Shown here in pieces: positions 25,734-35,154 of a DNA stretch of 64,000 nucleotides. Location of the stretch: assembly GCA_024239075.1 (NCBI GenBank), contig JANBVI010000006.1:186001-250000 (forward strand). Direction: 5' to 3'. The notes under the pieces are model-generated. The model ran no database searches and was not told where the DNA came from. It worked only from the letters and a program-made list of their open reading frames with translations. The position numbers and the translations under genes are program-made. The stretch comes from Fischerella sp. CENA71 (GTDB lineage: Bacteria > Cyanobacteriota > Cyanobacteriia > Cyanobacteriales > Nostocaceae). Numbering within the stretch: position 1 is the first letter of the stretch; the number at the start of each line of letters is the position of its first letter.

Positions 25734-27176
25734 ATGAGCGATTCTGTCCCTGATGATGATTTCCAGCAAAGCGCTGAGAATGAAAAACTAGACTTTAATA
25801 CTAAGCTCGCTTTCGGTGCTGGAGATTTGGGTACAGCAATTACTGCCATGATTGGGATTTCTTATTTGTCACCCTTCCTGACAGATGTAGCTGGCTTGAA
25901 TCCACAGCTAGCAGGAAAGACTCAACTAGTCGGTAAAATCTGGGATGCAGTCAACGATCCCATGGTGGGTGTGTTGAGCGATCGCACTCAAAGCAGTCAG
26001 GGGAGACGCTATCCTTGGATGATTTGGGGAGCAATTCCCTTTGGAGTTTTCTTTTTTTTGCAGTGGATTGTACCTCACTTTAGTAACAACGAAAATGCAA
26101 ATCAGTGGGGTTTGTTTTGGTATTACACTGCGATTTCAATTTTGTTTAATGCCTTCTATACAATTGTTAATTTACCATATACAGCTCTGACCGCAGAACT
26201 AACCCAAGACTACGATGAACGTACCAGCCTCAACAGCTTTCGTTTTACTTTTTCAATTGGTGGAAGCATTCTGGCTTTAATTATTGGGTTAGTTATTTCT
26301 CTGATAATTCCTAATAACCGCAGCTTACAGTTTGTATTCATAGGATTAATTTGTGCGATTATTTCTGTTTTCCCCATATATTGGTGTGTTTGGGGAACGA
26401 AAAAACGCGCTCAAGCTGTGGCAAATTTACACCCCCAGCTAGAACAAACTGTTTCCATTCCCTTTTTTCAGCAACTCAAAATAGCTTTTACGAATCGCCC
26501 TTTTTTATTTGTAATCGGCATATATCTTTGTTCGTGGTTAGCTGTACAACTAACAGCTGGGATTATTCCTTATTTTGTAATTAGTTGGATGCGCCTTCCC
26601 CAATGGCACATTAGCTTAGTATTGCTGGCAGTGCAAGGAACTGCGATGAGTATGATGTTTGTCTGGAGCGCGATTAGTCAGCGTGTCGGCAAACAAGCTG
26701 TATATTACATGGGTATGACTTTATGGATTATCGCTCAGGCTGGACTGTTTTTCGTCAAGCCTGAACAAATCGTGTTCATGTATTGTTTAGCAGTTTTAGC
26801 TGGTTTTGGGGTATCCACAGCTTATTTAGTTCCCTGGTCAATGCTACCAGACGTTATAGAACTAGATGAATTACAAACAGGACAAAGACGAGAAGGTATT
26901 TTTTATAGTTTCATAGTTTTTTTGCAAAAAATTTGTTTAGGGTTAGCTGTGAACTTGGTTTTACAAAGACTAGGTGCAGCTGGATATGTTAAACCCACAC
27001 CAGAGATACCTGTACCAATCCAACCAGATGCAGTACTAGAAGTAATTCGTGTAACGATTGGCCCATTACCAGCAGTAGCTTTGATTTGCGGCTTAATTTT
27101 GGCGTACTTTTACCCAATCACCCGCGAGATGCACGCTGAAATCTTACTCCAGCTTGACGAAAGGAGGAAGAGATAG
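25734..27176 (+). CDS. GPH-family (MelB-like) sugar/cation symporter
   Basis: A 480-residue major facilitator protein with about 12 membrane helices. The N-terminal KLAFGAGDLGTAI, the VNDPMVGVLSDRT loop after helix 2 and the NLPYTALTAELTQDYDERTSLNSFR segment are typical of the glycoside-pentoside-hexuronide family; the second half has VPWSMLPDVIELDELQTGQRREGIFYS. The substrate is not known. A duplicated ATGAGCG sequence (25716 and 25734) gives two possible starts; the second is in frame with the gene. A repeat block follows its stop. Confidence 0.9.
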   Translation: MSDSVPDDDFQQSAENEKLDFNTKLAFGAGDLGTAITAMIGISYLSPFLTDVAGLNPQLAGKTQLVGKIWDAVNDPMVGVLSDRTQSSQGRRYPWMIWGAIPFGVFFFLQWIVPHFSNNENANQWGLFWYYTAISILFNAFYTIVNLPYTALTAELTQDYDERTSLNSFRFTFSIGGSILALIIGLVISLIIPNNRSLQFVFIGLICAIISVFPIYWCVWGTKKRAQAVANLHPQLEQTVSIPFFQQLKIAFTNRPFLFVIGIYLCSWLAVQLTAGIIPYFVISWMRLPQWHISLVLLAVQGTAMSMMFVWSAISQRVGKQAVYYMGMTLWIIAQAGLFFVKPEQIVFMYCLAVLAGFGVSTAYLVPWSMLPDVIELDELQTGQRREGIFYSFIVFLQKICLGLAVNLVLQRLGAAGYVKPTPEIPVPIQPDAVLEVIRVTIGPLPAVALICGLILAYFYPITREMHAEILLQLDERRKR

Positions 27177-27255
27177 AGGATCGGGGACAAGGGACAAGGA
27201 ACATAAGGAAAGAACAAACACCAATCCCCGATCCCTGATCCCTAATCCCCAACAA
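27177..27255. repeat. GGGGACAAGGG / CCCCGATCCC repeats
   Basis: Short repeats start 5 bp after the stop of the transporter gene: GATCGGGGACAAGGG, then CCAATCCCCGATCCC. The arms can pair and may stop transcription before nblB. Confidence 0.6.
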
Positions 27256-27339
27256 TCAACCTAAAGATGGTGAATGTATCTGAAAAAACGTAATAATACT
27301 TAATATATATAAAGTAGAAAAGCCAATAAATTAAACAAA

Positions 27340-28020
27340 ATGGCAGTTCCAAGCTTAGAGGAAATTTCCACTCAGTTAGATAGTCCGAATGTGCGCGATC
27401 GCATGGTAGCTCTTGCTTCGTTGAAAGATGTACCAGCAGAGGATGCTGTACCTTTAATTAAAAAAGTGTTGGATGATGAGTCTCTGCAATTGCGATCAAT
27501 GGCAATATTTGCCTTGGGGATTAAACCAACTTCAGAGTGCTACTCTCTTTTAGTAAAAATTCTGGAAACTGATCCAGACTATAGCATTCGTGCTGGTGCT
27601 GCTGGTGCGCTGGGATACTTGGGTGATGGTAGGGCTTTTGAGCCTCTCTCAAGAGCATTTTACGAAGATACTGACTGGCTAGTCCGTTTTAGTGCAGCTG
27701 TTTCACTAGGTAATCTCAAAGACTCCCGCGCCCGTGAACTGCTTTACAAAGCTCTAGACGGAGAAGAAGTTGTACTACAACAAGCAGCGATCGCAGCACT
27801 GGGAGAAATTAAAGATATCGACGCAGTAGATCGGGTTTTACGTTTTGCTCAATCTGATGACTGGTTGGTACGACAACGTTTAGCTGAAACTCTCGGTCAG
27901 CTTCCCAGCACAAAAAGTGTCTCCGCATTAAAGTATCTAGAAAAAGACAATAACCAAAACGTCGCTGAATCTGCAAGAATCTCTCTCAAACGATTAGAGG
28001 AAGCAGGCTATCAAGCGTGA
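27340..28020 (+). CDS. nblB: NblB-like HEAT-repeat protein (phycobilisome turnover)
   Basis: A 226-residue protein made of HEAT/PBS-lyase-type repeats (AIFALGIKPTS, GAAGALGYLGDG, SAAVSLGNLKD, AAIAALGEIKD, LAETLGQLPS), as in NblB, which helps remove bilins and degrade phycobilisomes, and in the E/F-type phycobilin lyases. The length and the lack of a partner lyase subunit favour NblB. The downstream gene is a CpcS-type bilin lyase, which supports a role in phycobiliprotein handling. No Shine-Dalgarno is seen before the ATG. The stop codon merges with a repeat block. Confidence 0.82.
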   Translation: MAVPSLEEISTQLDSPNVRDRMVALASLKDVPAEDAVPLIKKVLDDESLQLRSMAIFALGIKPTSECYSLLVKILETDPDYSIRAGAAGALGYLGDGRAFEPLSRAFYEDTDWLVRFSAAVSLGNLKDSRARELLYKALDGEEVVLQQAAIAALGEIKDIDAVDRVLRFAQSDDWLVRQRLAETLGQLPSTKSVSALKYLEKDNNQNVAESARISLKRLEEAGYQA

Positions 28021-28135
28021 GGACACACAAACAACAAGACGCGGTGACGCGGAGAGTGTTTCATTCATATTCCCCGCGTCCCCGCGTCCCCAGTTCGCCG
28101 TGTCCCTACATCCCCCACTCTCTCCTTCCCTCTTC
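28021..28135. repeat. Dispersed repeat element (copy D) between nblB and cpcS
   Basis: The core is GGAGAGTGT (28051-28059) and ATATTCCCC (28067-28075), with GACGCGGTGACGC before and CGCGTCCCCGCGTCCCC after. It fills most of the 171-bp spacer. Confidence 0.7.
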
Positions 28136-28191
28136 CTGCTACCTTGTAATAAGTGGGATCATCAAGATTTTGACGCAAGGTAATTTGATTC

Positions 28192-28755
28192 ATGAATATT
28201 AAAGAATTTTTTGAGTTAAGTGCTGGTAAATGGTTTTCTCATCGTACTAGTCATCACTTAGCTTTTAAGCAATCAGAGTCTGGCAAATCAGATATTATTA
28301 TTGAAATGGTGGCAGTAGATCACCCAGAGGTGATCAAACTGTGCGAACAAAATGAAATTGACCCCAAACATGCTTCCTGTGGTGCGAGAGTCACTTGGAA
28401 AGGTACTATGCAATGGGATGAAGAAGATCACAAAGGTTCCACAGTACTAGTATCGGTACCGAATCCAGATAATCCCAATGAAGGCAAGTTATTGCGGGAA
28501 ATGGGCTATGCTGAGAAAATGCCTGTTGCTGGTAGTTACAAAATTGGTGATGATGAGGCATTGACCTTAATTACCGAATACGAAACAATGTGGTCTGAAG
28601 AGCGCCTCTGGTTTGCTAGCCCAAATTTACGGATGCGAGTCGGCGTCCTAAAGCGCTTCGGTGGCTTTAGCATGGCTTCGTTCACTTCTGAAATTCGTAT
28701 GGGTGGTGCTGTAACAGCGAAAGCGTCTGAAGCAGCCAATTCAGCATCAAGTTAG
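28192..28755 (+). CDS. cpcS: CpcS/CpeS-type phycobiliprotein lyase
   Basis: Attaches phycocyanobilin to the Cys-84-type site of phycobiliprotein subunits. The 187 residues start [22 protein letters not shown], the standard CpcS/CpeS start (lipocalin-like fold with the GKWFSHR motif), and the later [20 protein letters not shown] segment is the family signature. It ends in a Ala/Ser-rich tail. It follows nblB on the same strand, and the order nblB-cpcS agrees with what I remember of the Nostoc genome (inference from memory). Confidence 0.93.
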   Translation: MNIKEFFELSAGKWFSHRTSHHLAFKQSESGKSDIIIEMVAVDHPEVIKLCEQNEIDPKHASCGARVTWKGTMQWDEEDHKGSTVLVSVPNPDNPNEGKLLREMGYAEKMPVAGSYKIGDDEALTLITEYETMWSEERLWFASPNLRMRVGVLKRFGGFSMASFTSEIRMGGAVTAKASEAANSASS

Positions 28756-28772
28756 TCAAAACTATATCGAAC

Positions 28773-28817
28773 CACAAAGACGCTTCAAAACACAAGCTGA
28801 CTTCAGGCGTCTTTGTG
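28773..28817. terminator. Hairpin between the convergent cpcS and protease genes
   Basis: CACAAAGACGC (28773-28783) and GCGTCTTTGTG (28807-28817) form a perfect 11-bp stem with a 23-base loop, 18 bp after the cpcS stop. It could serve both converging transcripts. Confidence 0.5.
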
Positions 28818-28919
28818 ATGTTCAAGTGGATTTGTCATTGAAGTGATTGCTTTTCATAACCGTTTGACAAATTATTTAAATTCACCTGCCATATAATTTG
28901 GGTTTGATTGATATGCAAT

Positions 28920-30407
28920 TTAAATCTGTAACCAAGTTGCGATCGCCTGTGGCAATGGTAGGATAATCATCACTAACAAAGCCATAGATAACAATCCCCA
29001 AACATCACGTTGGTTATCCAGATCAGTGACGTCATTTAAAGCAGGTTCATCCATTAAAGGTATGAACAACAAAATTAACGCCCACAAGAAAAATCCTGGT
29101 TGGACTAAAGACAACAACAACAACAACAAACGAGCAATTTGACCAATTACAATAGCATTTCTTTGTCCAAACATAGCATGGACAATATGTCCTCCATCCA
29201 ATTGTCCCACTGGCATTAAATTTAATGCAGTCACTATTAATCCCAAACAAGCAGCGACTGCTACTGGGTGTAAATCAATCGCAGATTGTGGTGTTAATTG
29301 ATTACCCAAAGCCAGTTTTGACAGTAGTGCTAATAGGATAGAATATTTAGGATTAAGTGCATCCGGATTTAATAGTCCTGCTTTTTCGTCTGGCAAACTT
29401 ACAATCGTAGAGTGAGCTAATCCCCAAATTAATAAGGGTAATGTCACCACAAAACCTGCCAAAGGTCCAGCAATGCTCACATCAAATAAAGCTTTACGAT
29501 TAGGTACCGGACTACGCATCTTAATAAATGCACCAAAAGTTCCCAAGAAAAATGGCATGGGAATAAAGTAAGGTGGAGTTGAGCGAATTTTGTAGCGTCT
29601 CGTCGCCATTAAATAATGGCCAAGTTCGTGGATACCCAAAATCAACATTAAAGCTAGGGCGTAGGGTAATCCTTGCAAAATTAGACTTGGATTAGATTGA
29701 AATTGGCGGATTGTTAATTCAACACCAGCGATTCCAACTCCAACTTTGGTAGTTGTGACCAAAGTCGCTAATAATAACAAAAATGCCCAAGCAAATTGTT
29801 TGAGTTGCTCTTCTTTTCCGGGCGTATTAGCTTGGTTAGCCTGAGTATTAGGAATTAACACAAAGAAGGGTTTACCATTGACACCTTCTTGAAAAAACAC
29901 CAAAAATCGACCCGCAAATTTTGTTTCTATATTTTCTTTAATCTTGTGGTACGCTTCGTTTGGTTTGCTTCTTAACTGACCTCGGCAAATTACAGCTTGA
30001 GGTCTGTATTCTATATTTTGAATGTAATATACAGACCAAGGAAAGCAATCGCGCAGTATTTGTTCTTCATCGGGCTGAATCGGACGCACAGAATTTGGTT
30101 CTGTAGGGGGTGTAGAAGATTCGGCTTGTGGTACTTGAGCTTCAGTTGGTTTGTCTTTTTGCGGTTGGCGTCCCGACTGAAATAGCACCCAGTATAAAAT
30201 AGGACAAATTACTAATGGCCAGATCATGAGCGATCGCGGTAGTGGTTCTTTGTCTCCATGCATTACCGTCCATCCCGTCCACAACATTGCAGGAGTCATT
30301 AATACTAACCACAATAACCAGACGGGCGTCCGGGTGAGGCGAGCCACGCTACGCTGCACCATTAGATAAGTAATTAGTCCCAGTAGAATTAGCAACCAAA
30401 CTGTCAT
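28920..30407 (-). CDS. Site-2 protease family membrane protein, EGY2-like
   Basis: A 495-residue intramembrane zinc protease. Two N-terminal helices, a cytosolic part at about residues 85-205 with a segment (WSVYYIQNIEYRP) seen in EGY-type proteins, then the M50 core with HELGHY (about residue 257) and NLMPVGQLDGGHIVHAMFG (about 395-415), and further helices to the end. Plant EGY proteins and cyanobacterial relatives act in thylakoid and chloroplast biogenesis; that role here is inference. The Glu of HELGHY and the Asp of LDGGH are present, so it should be active. Convergent with cpcS. Confidence 0.9.
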   Translation of the reverse strand: MTVWLLILLGLITYLMVQRSVARLTRTPVWLLWLVLMTPAMLWTGWTVMHGDKEPLPRSLMIWPLVICPILYWVLFQSGRQPQKDKPTEAQVPQAESSTPPTEPNSVRPIQPDEEQILRDCFPWSVYYIQNIEYRPQAVICRGQLRSKPNEAYHKIKENIETKFAGRFLVFFQEGVNGKPFFVLIPNTQANQANTPGKEEQLKQFAWAFLLLLATLVTTTKVGVGIAGVELTIRQFQSNPSLILQGLPYALALMLILGIHELGHYLMATRRYKIRSTPPYFIPMPFFLGTFGAFIKMRSPVPNRKALFDVSIAGPLAGFVVTLPLLIWGLAHSTIVSLPDEKAGLLNPDALNPKYSILLALLSKLALGNQLTPQSAIDLHPVAVAACLGLIVTALNLMPVGQLDGGHIVHAMFGQRNAIVIGQIARLLLLLLSLVQPGFFLWALILLFIPLMDEPALNDVTDLDNQRDVWGLLSMALLVMIILPLPQAIATWLQI

Positions 30408-30561
30408 GTGATTTTAGTTTATTTTGAAACGTCAGTCCTAACTTGTGGTCAACCGCACCACTATTATTGCCACAAGATAGACACTATTCCGCTTTTTGCT
30501 TTCAAGAAGTTTTATACTTAAACCGGGTTTGTCAAAACTCCTCAAGGAAATTGTTTTTCTC

Positions 30562-31224
30562 ATGTGTCCCTTGTCTCAAGAATCAAATCATCTAGTCAAG
30601 CCACCACAAGAAGTTCTCGATACTATTTTTGCATTTCCACCAAATCGGGACACACTAGGGGGAACCGCTTATTTTATTATCAGAAAAGAAGGTAACATCC
30701 TTATTGACTGTCCAGCTTTTGATCAAACTTACCAGGATTTCATGCGATCGCATGGTGGTGTACGTTGGTTATTTCTCACCCACAGAGGGGCTATTGGTAA
30801 GACAGTAGAATACCAGCAAATCTTCAATTGTGAAGTTTTAATTCAAGAGCAAGAAGCATATCTCTTACCTGAATTATCTGTAACTACTTTTAGTCAAGAA
30901 TTTGTCCTTGATTCCATCACAAAAGTGATTTGGACATGTGGACATTCTCCCGGCTCGTCTTGCCTTTATTATAGTGAGTCTGGAGGTGTGCTGTTTTCTG
31001 GACGTCACTTAGTTCCTAACCTGCAAGGCGAGCCAGTCCCACTGCGAACAGCTAAGACTTTTCACTGGCACAGGCAAATAAAGAGCGTAAAAATGCTTTT
31101 AGAACACTTTACTCCAGAAACATTAAAATATATCTGCCCTGGAGCAAATACGGGTTTTCTCAGAGGCAAGCGTGTAATAGATAATGCATATCAACGCCTA
31201 GTGAGCGGGGATTGGGATTGCTGA
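30562..31224 (+). CDS. Metallo-beta-lactamase-fold protein with degenerate metal site
   Basis: A 220-residue protein if started at the ATG of MCPLSQES (AAGGAA upstream); the frame reaches back to 30496. The fold is recognisable from GGTAYFII, ILIDCPAFD, FLTHRG and TCGHSPGSSCLYY and from the late VLFSGRHLV segment. In place of HxHxDH after the second strand it has THRGAIGKT, and the usual GDxL has become GRHL, so at least three metal ligands are missing; it is probably not a normal hydrolase. The last residues are encoded by a GGGGATTGGGATT repeat. Confidence 0.8.
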   Translation: MCPLSQESNHLVKPPQEVLDTIFAFPPNRDTLGGTAYFIIRKEGNILIDCPAFDQTYQDFMRSHGGVRWLFLTHRGAIGKTVEYQQIFNCEVLIQEQEAYLLPELSVTTFSQEFVLDSITKVIWTCGHSPGSSCLYYSESGGVLFSGRHLVPNLQGEPVPLRTAKTFHWHRQIKSVKMLLEHFTPETLKYICPGANTGFLRGKRVIDNAYQRLVSGDWDC

Positions 31225-31322
31225 TCGGGGAAAGGAGAAAGGGGATAAGGGACAAGGAAGACAAAGGGACAAGGGAGACAATAAACACCAATCCCCGATC
31301 CCTGATCACCAATCCCCAATCC
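31207..31322. repeat. GGGGATTGG ... CCAATCCCC repeats
   Basis: Repeats run from inside the 3' end of the MBL gene to the end of ctpA. The left arm (GGGGATTGGGATT, GATCGGGG) can pair with the right arm (CAATCCCCGATCCC, CCAATCCCC). AGGGACAAGG heptamers fill the loop. This probably ends both converging transcripts. Confidence 0.7.
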
Positions 31323-31325
31323 CAA

Positions 31326-32585
31326 TTAAGCCGTCCCACCTGCGATGACTGAATCTTCTGTTAGCACTTTTATTGCTGCTTGATATTGCGGATCAGCTTC
31401 TGTAGCAATTTGTTCACGAGTGATTGGTACAGAGGAAATTATTTTGTCTGGTTTTATACCTAATTTATTAATATCTTTATGATTAGGGGTTTCGTACTTG
31501 GCAATTGTTACTGCTAAACCAGAACCATCTGACAATTCAAACAAAGATTGGATTAAGCCTTTACCAAAGGTGGTTTCCCCTACAAGTGTGGCGCGACCGT
31601 TATCTTGCAATGCACCAGCGAGAATTTCACTAGCACTAGCTGTTCCTTCATTGACAAGAACAACTAAAGGATCGTTTGTCAATGCTGGACCAAATGATTC
31701 AAAGCTACCTTGGATTCCTTGGCGATTAGCTGTGTAAACTATGACACCAGAGTTTAACCATAAACGTGCAACTTCAATTCCTGCTTGTAGCAAGCCACCG
31801 GGATTATTTCGCAAATCTAGAATATATGCGGATGCACCTTTTTTTTCTAAACTGTTAATGGCGTGTGCCAACTCCACAGCAGCATTAGCGTTAAATTGAG
31901 TGAGGCGAATATATCCAAAAGGCTGTCCAGAGGGAGTATTATGTAACTCTGCCACTACAGGATTAAGAGTAATGCGATCGCGCATCACTTGATATTCTTT
32001 TTGCCCTTCTCCATCTCGTTCGATGAGCAAGGTGACTAAACTGCCAATTGGACCACGCATTCTAGTAGCTGCTTCATCAAGGGTCAGGTTTTGTGTCGCC
32101 ATCCCTTCTATTTTGATGATGCGATCGCGTGGCCGGATTCCTGCTTTTTCTGCTGGTGAGCCTGCAATAGGAGTCACCACTTCCAAACCACCTGTCTGTT
32201 GATTCAGAGCGATCTGCAAGCCAACCCCAGTTAGTTCTCCAGACGTATTTACCTGTAAGCTACGGTATTGCTCTGGATCTAAAAAACGGGTAAAGGGGTC
32301 ATCAAGGCTTTTGAGCATTTTCTGAATAGCTGTGTAGGCTGATTTTTGATCTGAAAGGGATGTGGAAAGAATTTTCTGCCTGACAGCTGCCCAATTTTGA
32401 TGATTAAATGTGTCGTCTAAATAAGTACGGTTAACAATTCGCCATACTTCTGACACCAGCCTTTGTTCTTGAGTCAAAGCCATTGCTGGTTGACAAAAGT
32501 TGCAAAATCCTATCCAAAACGCTACGAACAGTGATAATCCAACCCGAAAAACCCGTTTATGCATTAACCCCATGTTTAATCCCAT
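31326..32585 (-). CDS. ctpA: Carboxyl-terminal processing protease (S41)
   Basis: CtpA cleaves the C-terminal extension of photosystem II D1 precursor in the lumen; paralogues CtpB/CtpC have other roles. The 419 residues have a signal peptide ending at QPAMA (cleavage before LTQEQ), a PDZ domain (about residues 110-200: LTGVGLQ, VVTPIAGSPAEKAGI, GDRI-like RDRIIKIEG) and the S41 core with LRNNPGG, the nucleophile region GTASASEI and the catalytic Lys in ETTFGKG. Several in-frame ATGs (32585, 32573, 32564) make the exact start uncertain. It is divergent from petB, a neighbour pair seen in other cyanobacteria. Confidence 0.9.
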   Translation of the reverse strand: MGLNMGLMHKRVFRVGLSLFVAFWIGFCNFCQPAMALTQEQRLVSEVWRIVNRTYLDDTFNHQNWAAVRQKILSTSLSDQKSAYTAIQKMLKSLDDPFTRFLDPEQYRSLQVNTSGELTGVGLQIALNQQTGGLEVVTPIAGSPAEKAGIRPRDRIIKIEGMATQNLTLDEAATRMRGPIGSLVTLLIERDGEGQKEYQVMRDRITLNPVVAELHNTPSGQPFGYIRLTQFNANAAVELAHAINSLEKKGASAYILDLRNNPGGLLQAGIEVARLWLNSGVIVYTANRQGIQGSFESFGPALTNDPLVVLVNEGTASASEILAGALQDNGRATLVGETTFGKGLIQSLFELSDGSGLAVTIAKYETPNHKDINKLGIKPDKIISSVPITREQIATEADPQYQAAIKVLTEDSVIAGGTA

Positions 32586-33164
32586 TTTCTAGCCAAAATT
32601 GTCTAGTTTGATGCAGTTACCTTAATTTAGACTTCTGTTAAGAAGTCAGTCAATCACGGGAAAATCCCATAACCAAACATAAAATAGAACTCCTCATCAC
32701 CCCTAAACCTCTACACTCCCACATCCATTTTCAGGTTAGGTAAGAGGGAAAAGAGCCTTCAGGATAAAGGTAGAAAGAGAAAGAATCTTTACCTTTGAAC
32801 CTTTATTTTTTGCTCTTTACCACCAATTACAAAAATTACTTTTGTAATTGGTATATGAAATCTATCTCTCGACTATGTTACTTTTTTTATAGAAGTGGTG
32901 GATTTTGAAATCAAGAGGTCTAATCTCCTGATTCGGTGCAAAAGCCCCTCCACAAACGATAAAATCTACTTTGTGTCCAATATTTTTTGATTGGTGCAAA
33001 GAGAAAGCAATATATTCTATTCTTTGCAGAGTGTTAAGTTATTTTTAAATTATTAACACTCGTGAGGCTCAACAACAAACGAGCTTATCCCCTCTCCCAA
33101 TCACCAATCCCCGGTAAGTCGGAGATTTATCAACCGCGATCGATTTCTAGGAACTTGAGATTGT
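32586..33164. other. Divergent ctpA / petB spacer
   Basis: No gene is seen. It has a strong hairpin ACCAATTACAAAA (32822-32834) / TTTTGTAATTGGT (32840-32852), and a smaller one near it, AGGTAGAAAGA / TCTTTACCT (about 32768-32794). CCCCTCTCCCAATCACC-type repeat remnants lie at about 33090-33115. Promoters of both genes must be here; I could not assign boxes with confidence. Confidence 0.5.
32822..32852. repeat. 13-bp perfect hairpin
   Basis: ACCAATTACAAAA and TTTTGTAATTGGT flank the loop ATTAC. It is AT rich; it may be a repeat or a terminator-like structure in the ctpA-petB spacer. Confidence 0.55.
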
Positions 33165-33812
33165 ATGGCCAACGTTTATGACTGGTTCGAGGAGCGCTTG
33201 GAGATTCAAGCGATCGCAGAAGACGTCACCAGCAAGTACGTCCCTCCCCACGTCAACATCTTCTACTGCCTGGGTGGAATTACCCTCACTTGCTTTTTAA
33301 TCCAGTTTGCTACTGGATTTGCCATGACATTCTATTACAAACCAACTGTCACAGAAGCTTATGCCTCTGTGCAGCACATCATGAATGATGTGAGCTTTGG
33401 TTGGCTAATTCGTTCAGTCCACAAATGGTCTGCCAGCATGATGGTGCTGATGATGGTTCTGCACGTATTCCGGGTTTACCTGACCGGTGGTTTTAAAAAG
33501 CCCCGCGAGTTAACCTGGGTGAGTGGAGTCATCTTAGCGGTGATCACCGTTTCTTTTGGAGTAACTGGCTATTCTCTACCTTGGGACCAAGTAGGCTACT
33601 GGGCGGTGAAAATCGTTAGCGGCGTACCAGAAGCCATTCCTGTAGTTGGTACCTTGATTTCTGAACTACTACGTGGTGGTTCCAGCGTTGGACAAGGAAC
33701 ACTCACTCGTTACTACAGCGCCCACACCTTTGTGTTACCTTGGCTAATTGCTGTCTTCATGCTGTTCCACTTCTTGATGATTCGCAAGCAAGGAATTTCC
33801 GGTCCATTGTAA
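33165..33812 (+). CDS. petB: Cytochrome b6
   Basis: Core di-haem subunit of the cytochrome b6f complex in the thylakoid membrane; it passes electrons across the membrane in the Q cycle. The 215 residues are the exact family length. Cys35 (FYCLGG) binds the extra haem c(n). The haem His ligands lie in [17 protein letters not shown] (about residues 84-101) and in [20 protein letters not shown] (about 186-205). It is followed by petD after 270 bp, the normal petBD order. Confidence 0.98.
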   Translation: MANVYDWFEERLEIQAIAEDVTSKYVPPHVNIFYCLGGITLTCFLIQFATGFAMTFYYKPTVTEAYASVQHIMNDVSFGWLIRSVHKWSASMMVLMMVLHVFRVYLTGGFKKPRELTWVSGVILAVITVSFGVTGYSLPWDQVGYWAVKIVSGVPEAIPVVGTLISELLRGGSSVGQGTLTRYYSAHTFVLPWLIAVFMLFHFLMIRKQGISGPL

Positions 33813-34082
33813 TTGAGATGAGGGTGAGGCATTTTTTGTAGCAACTAGCCTACCAGTCGCAGGGCTTAAAAGCATAAATGCTTCTCCCAAAGAGTCATCA
33901 GGTACTGACTTTCAGTTTCTAGATGCAGCTGTTTGTTTTAAACTAAATAAAAAATCACAAACTTATTGACAAATAGAAGACAAAAAAACAAACGGTTACA
34001 TCTTAAGCTGAAAGCGAGTGCCTGAAGCTCGAGGCTTAAACAAACGCTTTAACTCGACGTCAGCAGGAGAGCACATTTAAAA

Positions 34083-34565
34083 ATGGCAACAGTAAAGAAA
34101 CCAGACCTAAGCGATCCAGCCTTAAGAGCCAAACTGGCCAAAGGAATGGGTCATAACTACTATGGCGAACCCGCTTGGCCCAATGACCTACTCTACGTCT
34201 TTCCAGTGGTAATTATGGGAAGTTTCGCTTGCATTGTGGCCCTAGCTGTACTAGATCCGGCTTTGGTCGGAGAACCAGCAAATCCCTTTGCAACACCACT
34301 AGAAATTTTGCCAGAGTGGTACTTGTATCCTGTATTCCAAATTTTGCGCTCAGTTCCCAACAAACTCTTAGGAGTATTACTTATGAGCGCTGTACCCGTC
34401 GGTTTGATTCTTGTTCCCTTTATTGAGAACGTCAACAAGTTTCAAAATCCCTTCCGCCGTCCTGTAGCAACAGCAGTTTTTCTTTTCGGTACTCTAATTA
34501 CCCTCTACTTAGGTATTGGTGCTACCTTCCCATTAGATAAATCTTTGACTTTGGGATTGTTCTAA
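34083..34565 (+). CDS. petD: Cytochrome b6f complex subunit IV
   Basis: Subunit IV forms, with cytochrome b6, the plastoquinol site of the b6f complex. The 160-residue protein starts [12 protein letters not shown] and has three membrane helices; the PEWY motif of the Qo site is seen in [14 protein letters not shown] (about residues 77-90). GGAGAG precedes the ATG. A clear hairpin follows the stop, so the petBD transcript probably ends there. The 270-bp petB-petD gap is longer than usual but has no gene. Confidence 0.98.
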   Translation: MATVKKPDLSDPALRAKLAKGMGHNYYGEPAWPNDLLYVFPVVIMGSFACIVALAVLDPALVGEPANPFATPLEILPEWYLYPVFQILRSVPNKLLGVLLMSAVPVGLILVPFIENVNKFQNPFRRPVATAVFLFGTLITLYLGIGATFPLDKSLTLGLF

Positions 34566-35154
34566 ATCCACGTCACCATAAACCTATTTGACGCCTGTAG
34601 GTTTCTCAACAAGTGCAAGTGTACTTTATTTGAGAACTCTACAGGCGTTAATTTTAATAATTGAGTTGGCGTTTGAAATCTTAAGTTTTTCTGATTTCAA
34701 TTTTGCATTAGAATATTATTCCAAAATCTATACTCAACGAAATCTATAATCGAAAAATGACAATAGATAAGTAATAAGTTAGTCGGCGCAAATCCACAAA
34801 ACTCTGTAAAGAAAAGTAAAACTTGAAAATTAACTCCTAGTTAAGTTCTGAAACAATTCAGCACTTACTACAAAGATAGAATTTGTGACGCGGACTTACT
34901 TGTATAAAATAACTGAATATAAATGAATATAAGTTTGGAGGCTATTGATAGGCGAAGGTTTCAACTTATATCTTGTCACTAGGTCTAAATAATATCATGG
35001 TAAAACCTGCCCTTATAGTATTTAGTAGTTGGTGAGTACTCTAAACAAGACATAACAACCAATTTTGTTGGTGATTGGTGGTTATTTCCAACAACAAACA
35101 ACAAAACATGTTTATGCTGATCTACTTACAAACATTTTTCACCCATACACATAC
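34566..35154. other. Spacer after petD
   Basis: No gene is seen apart from a possible N-terminal extension of the next gene (from 35065). The petBD terminator is at its left end. The rest is AT rich, with no repeat family that I recognise. Confidence 0.45.
34591..34648 (+). terminator. Terminator hairpin of the petBD operon
   Basis: ACGCCTGTAG (34591-34600) and CTACAGGCGT (34639-34648) pair perfectly. The stem continues after a small internal loop with TTCTCAA / TTGAGAA. TAATTTTAATAA follows, a T-rich tail on the coding strand. It begins 26 bp after the petD stop. Confidence 0.7.
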
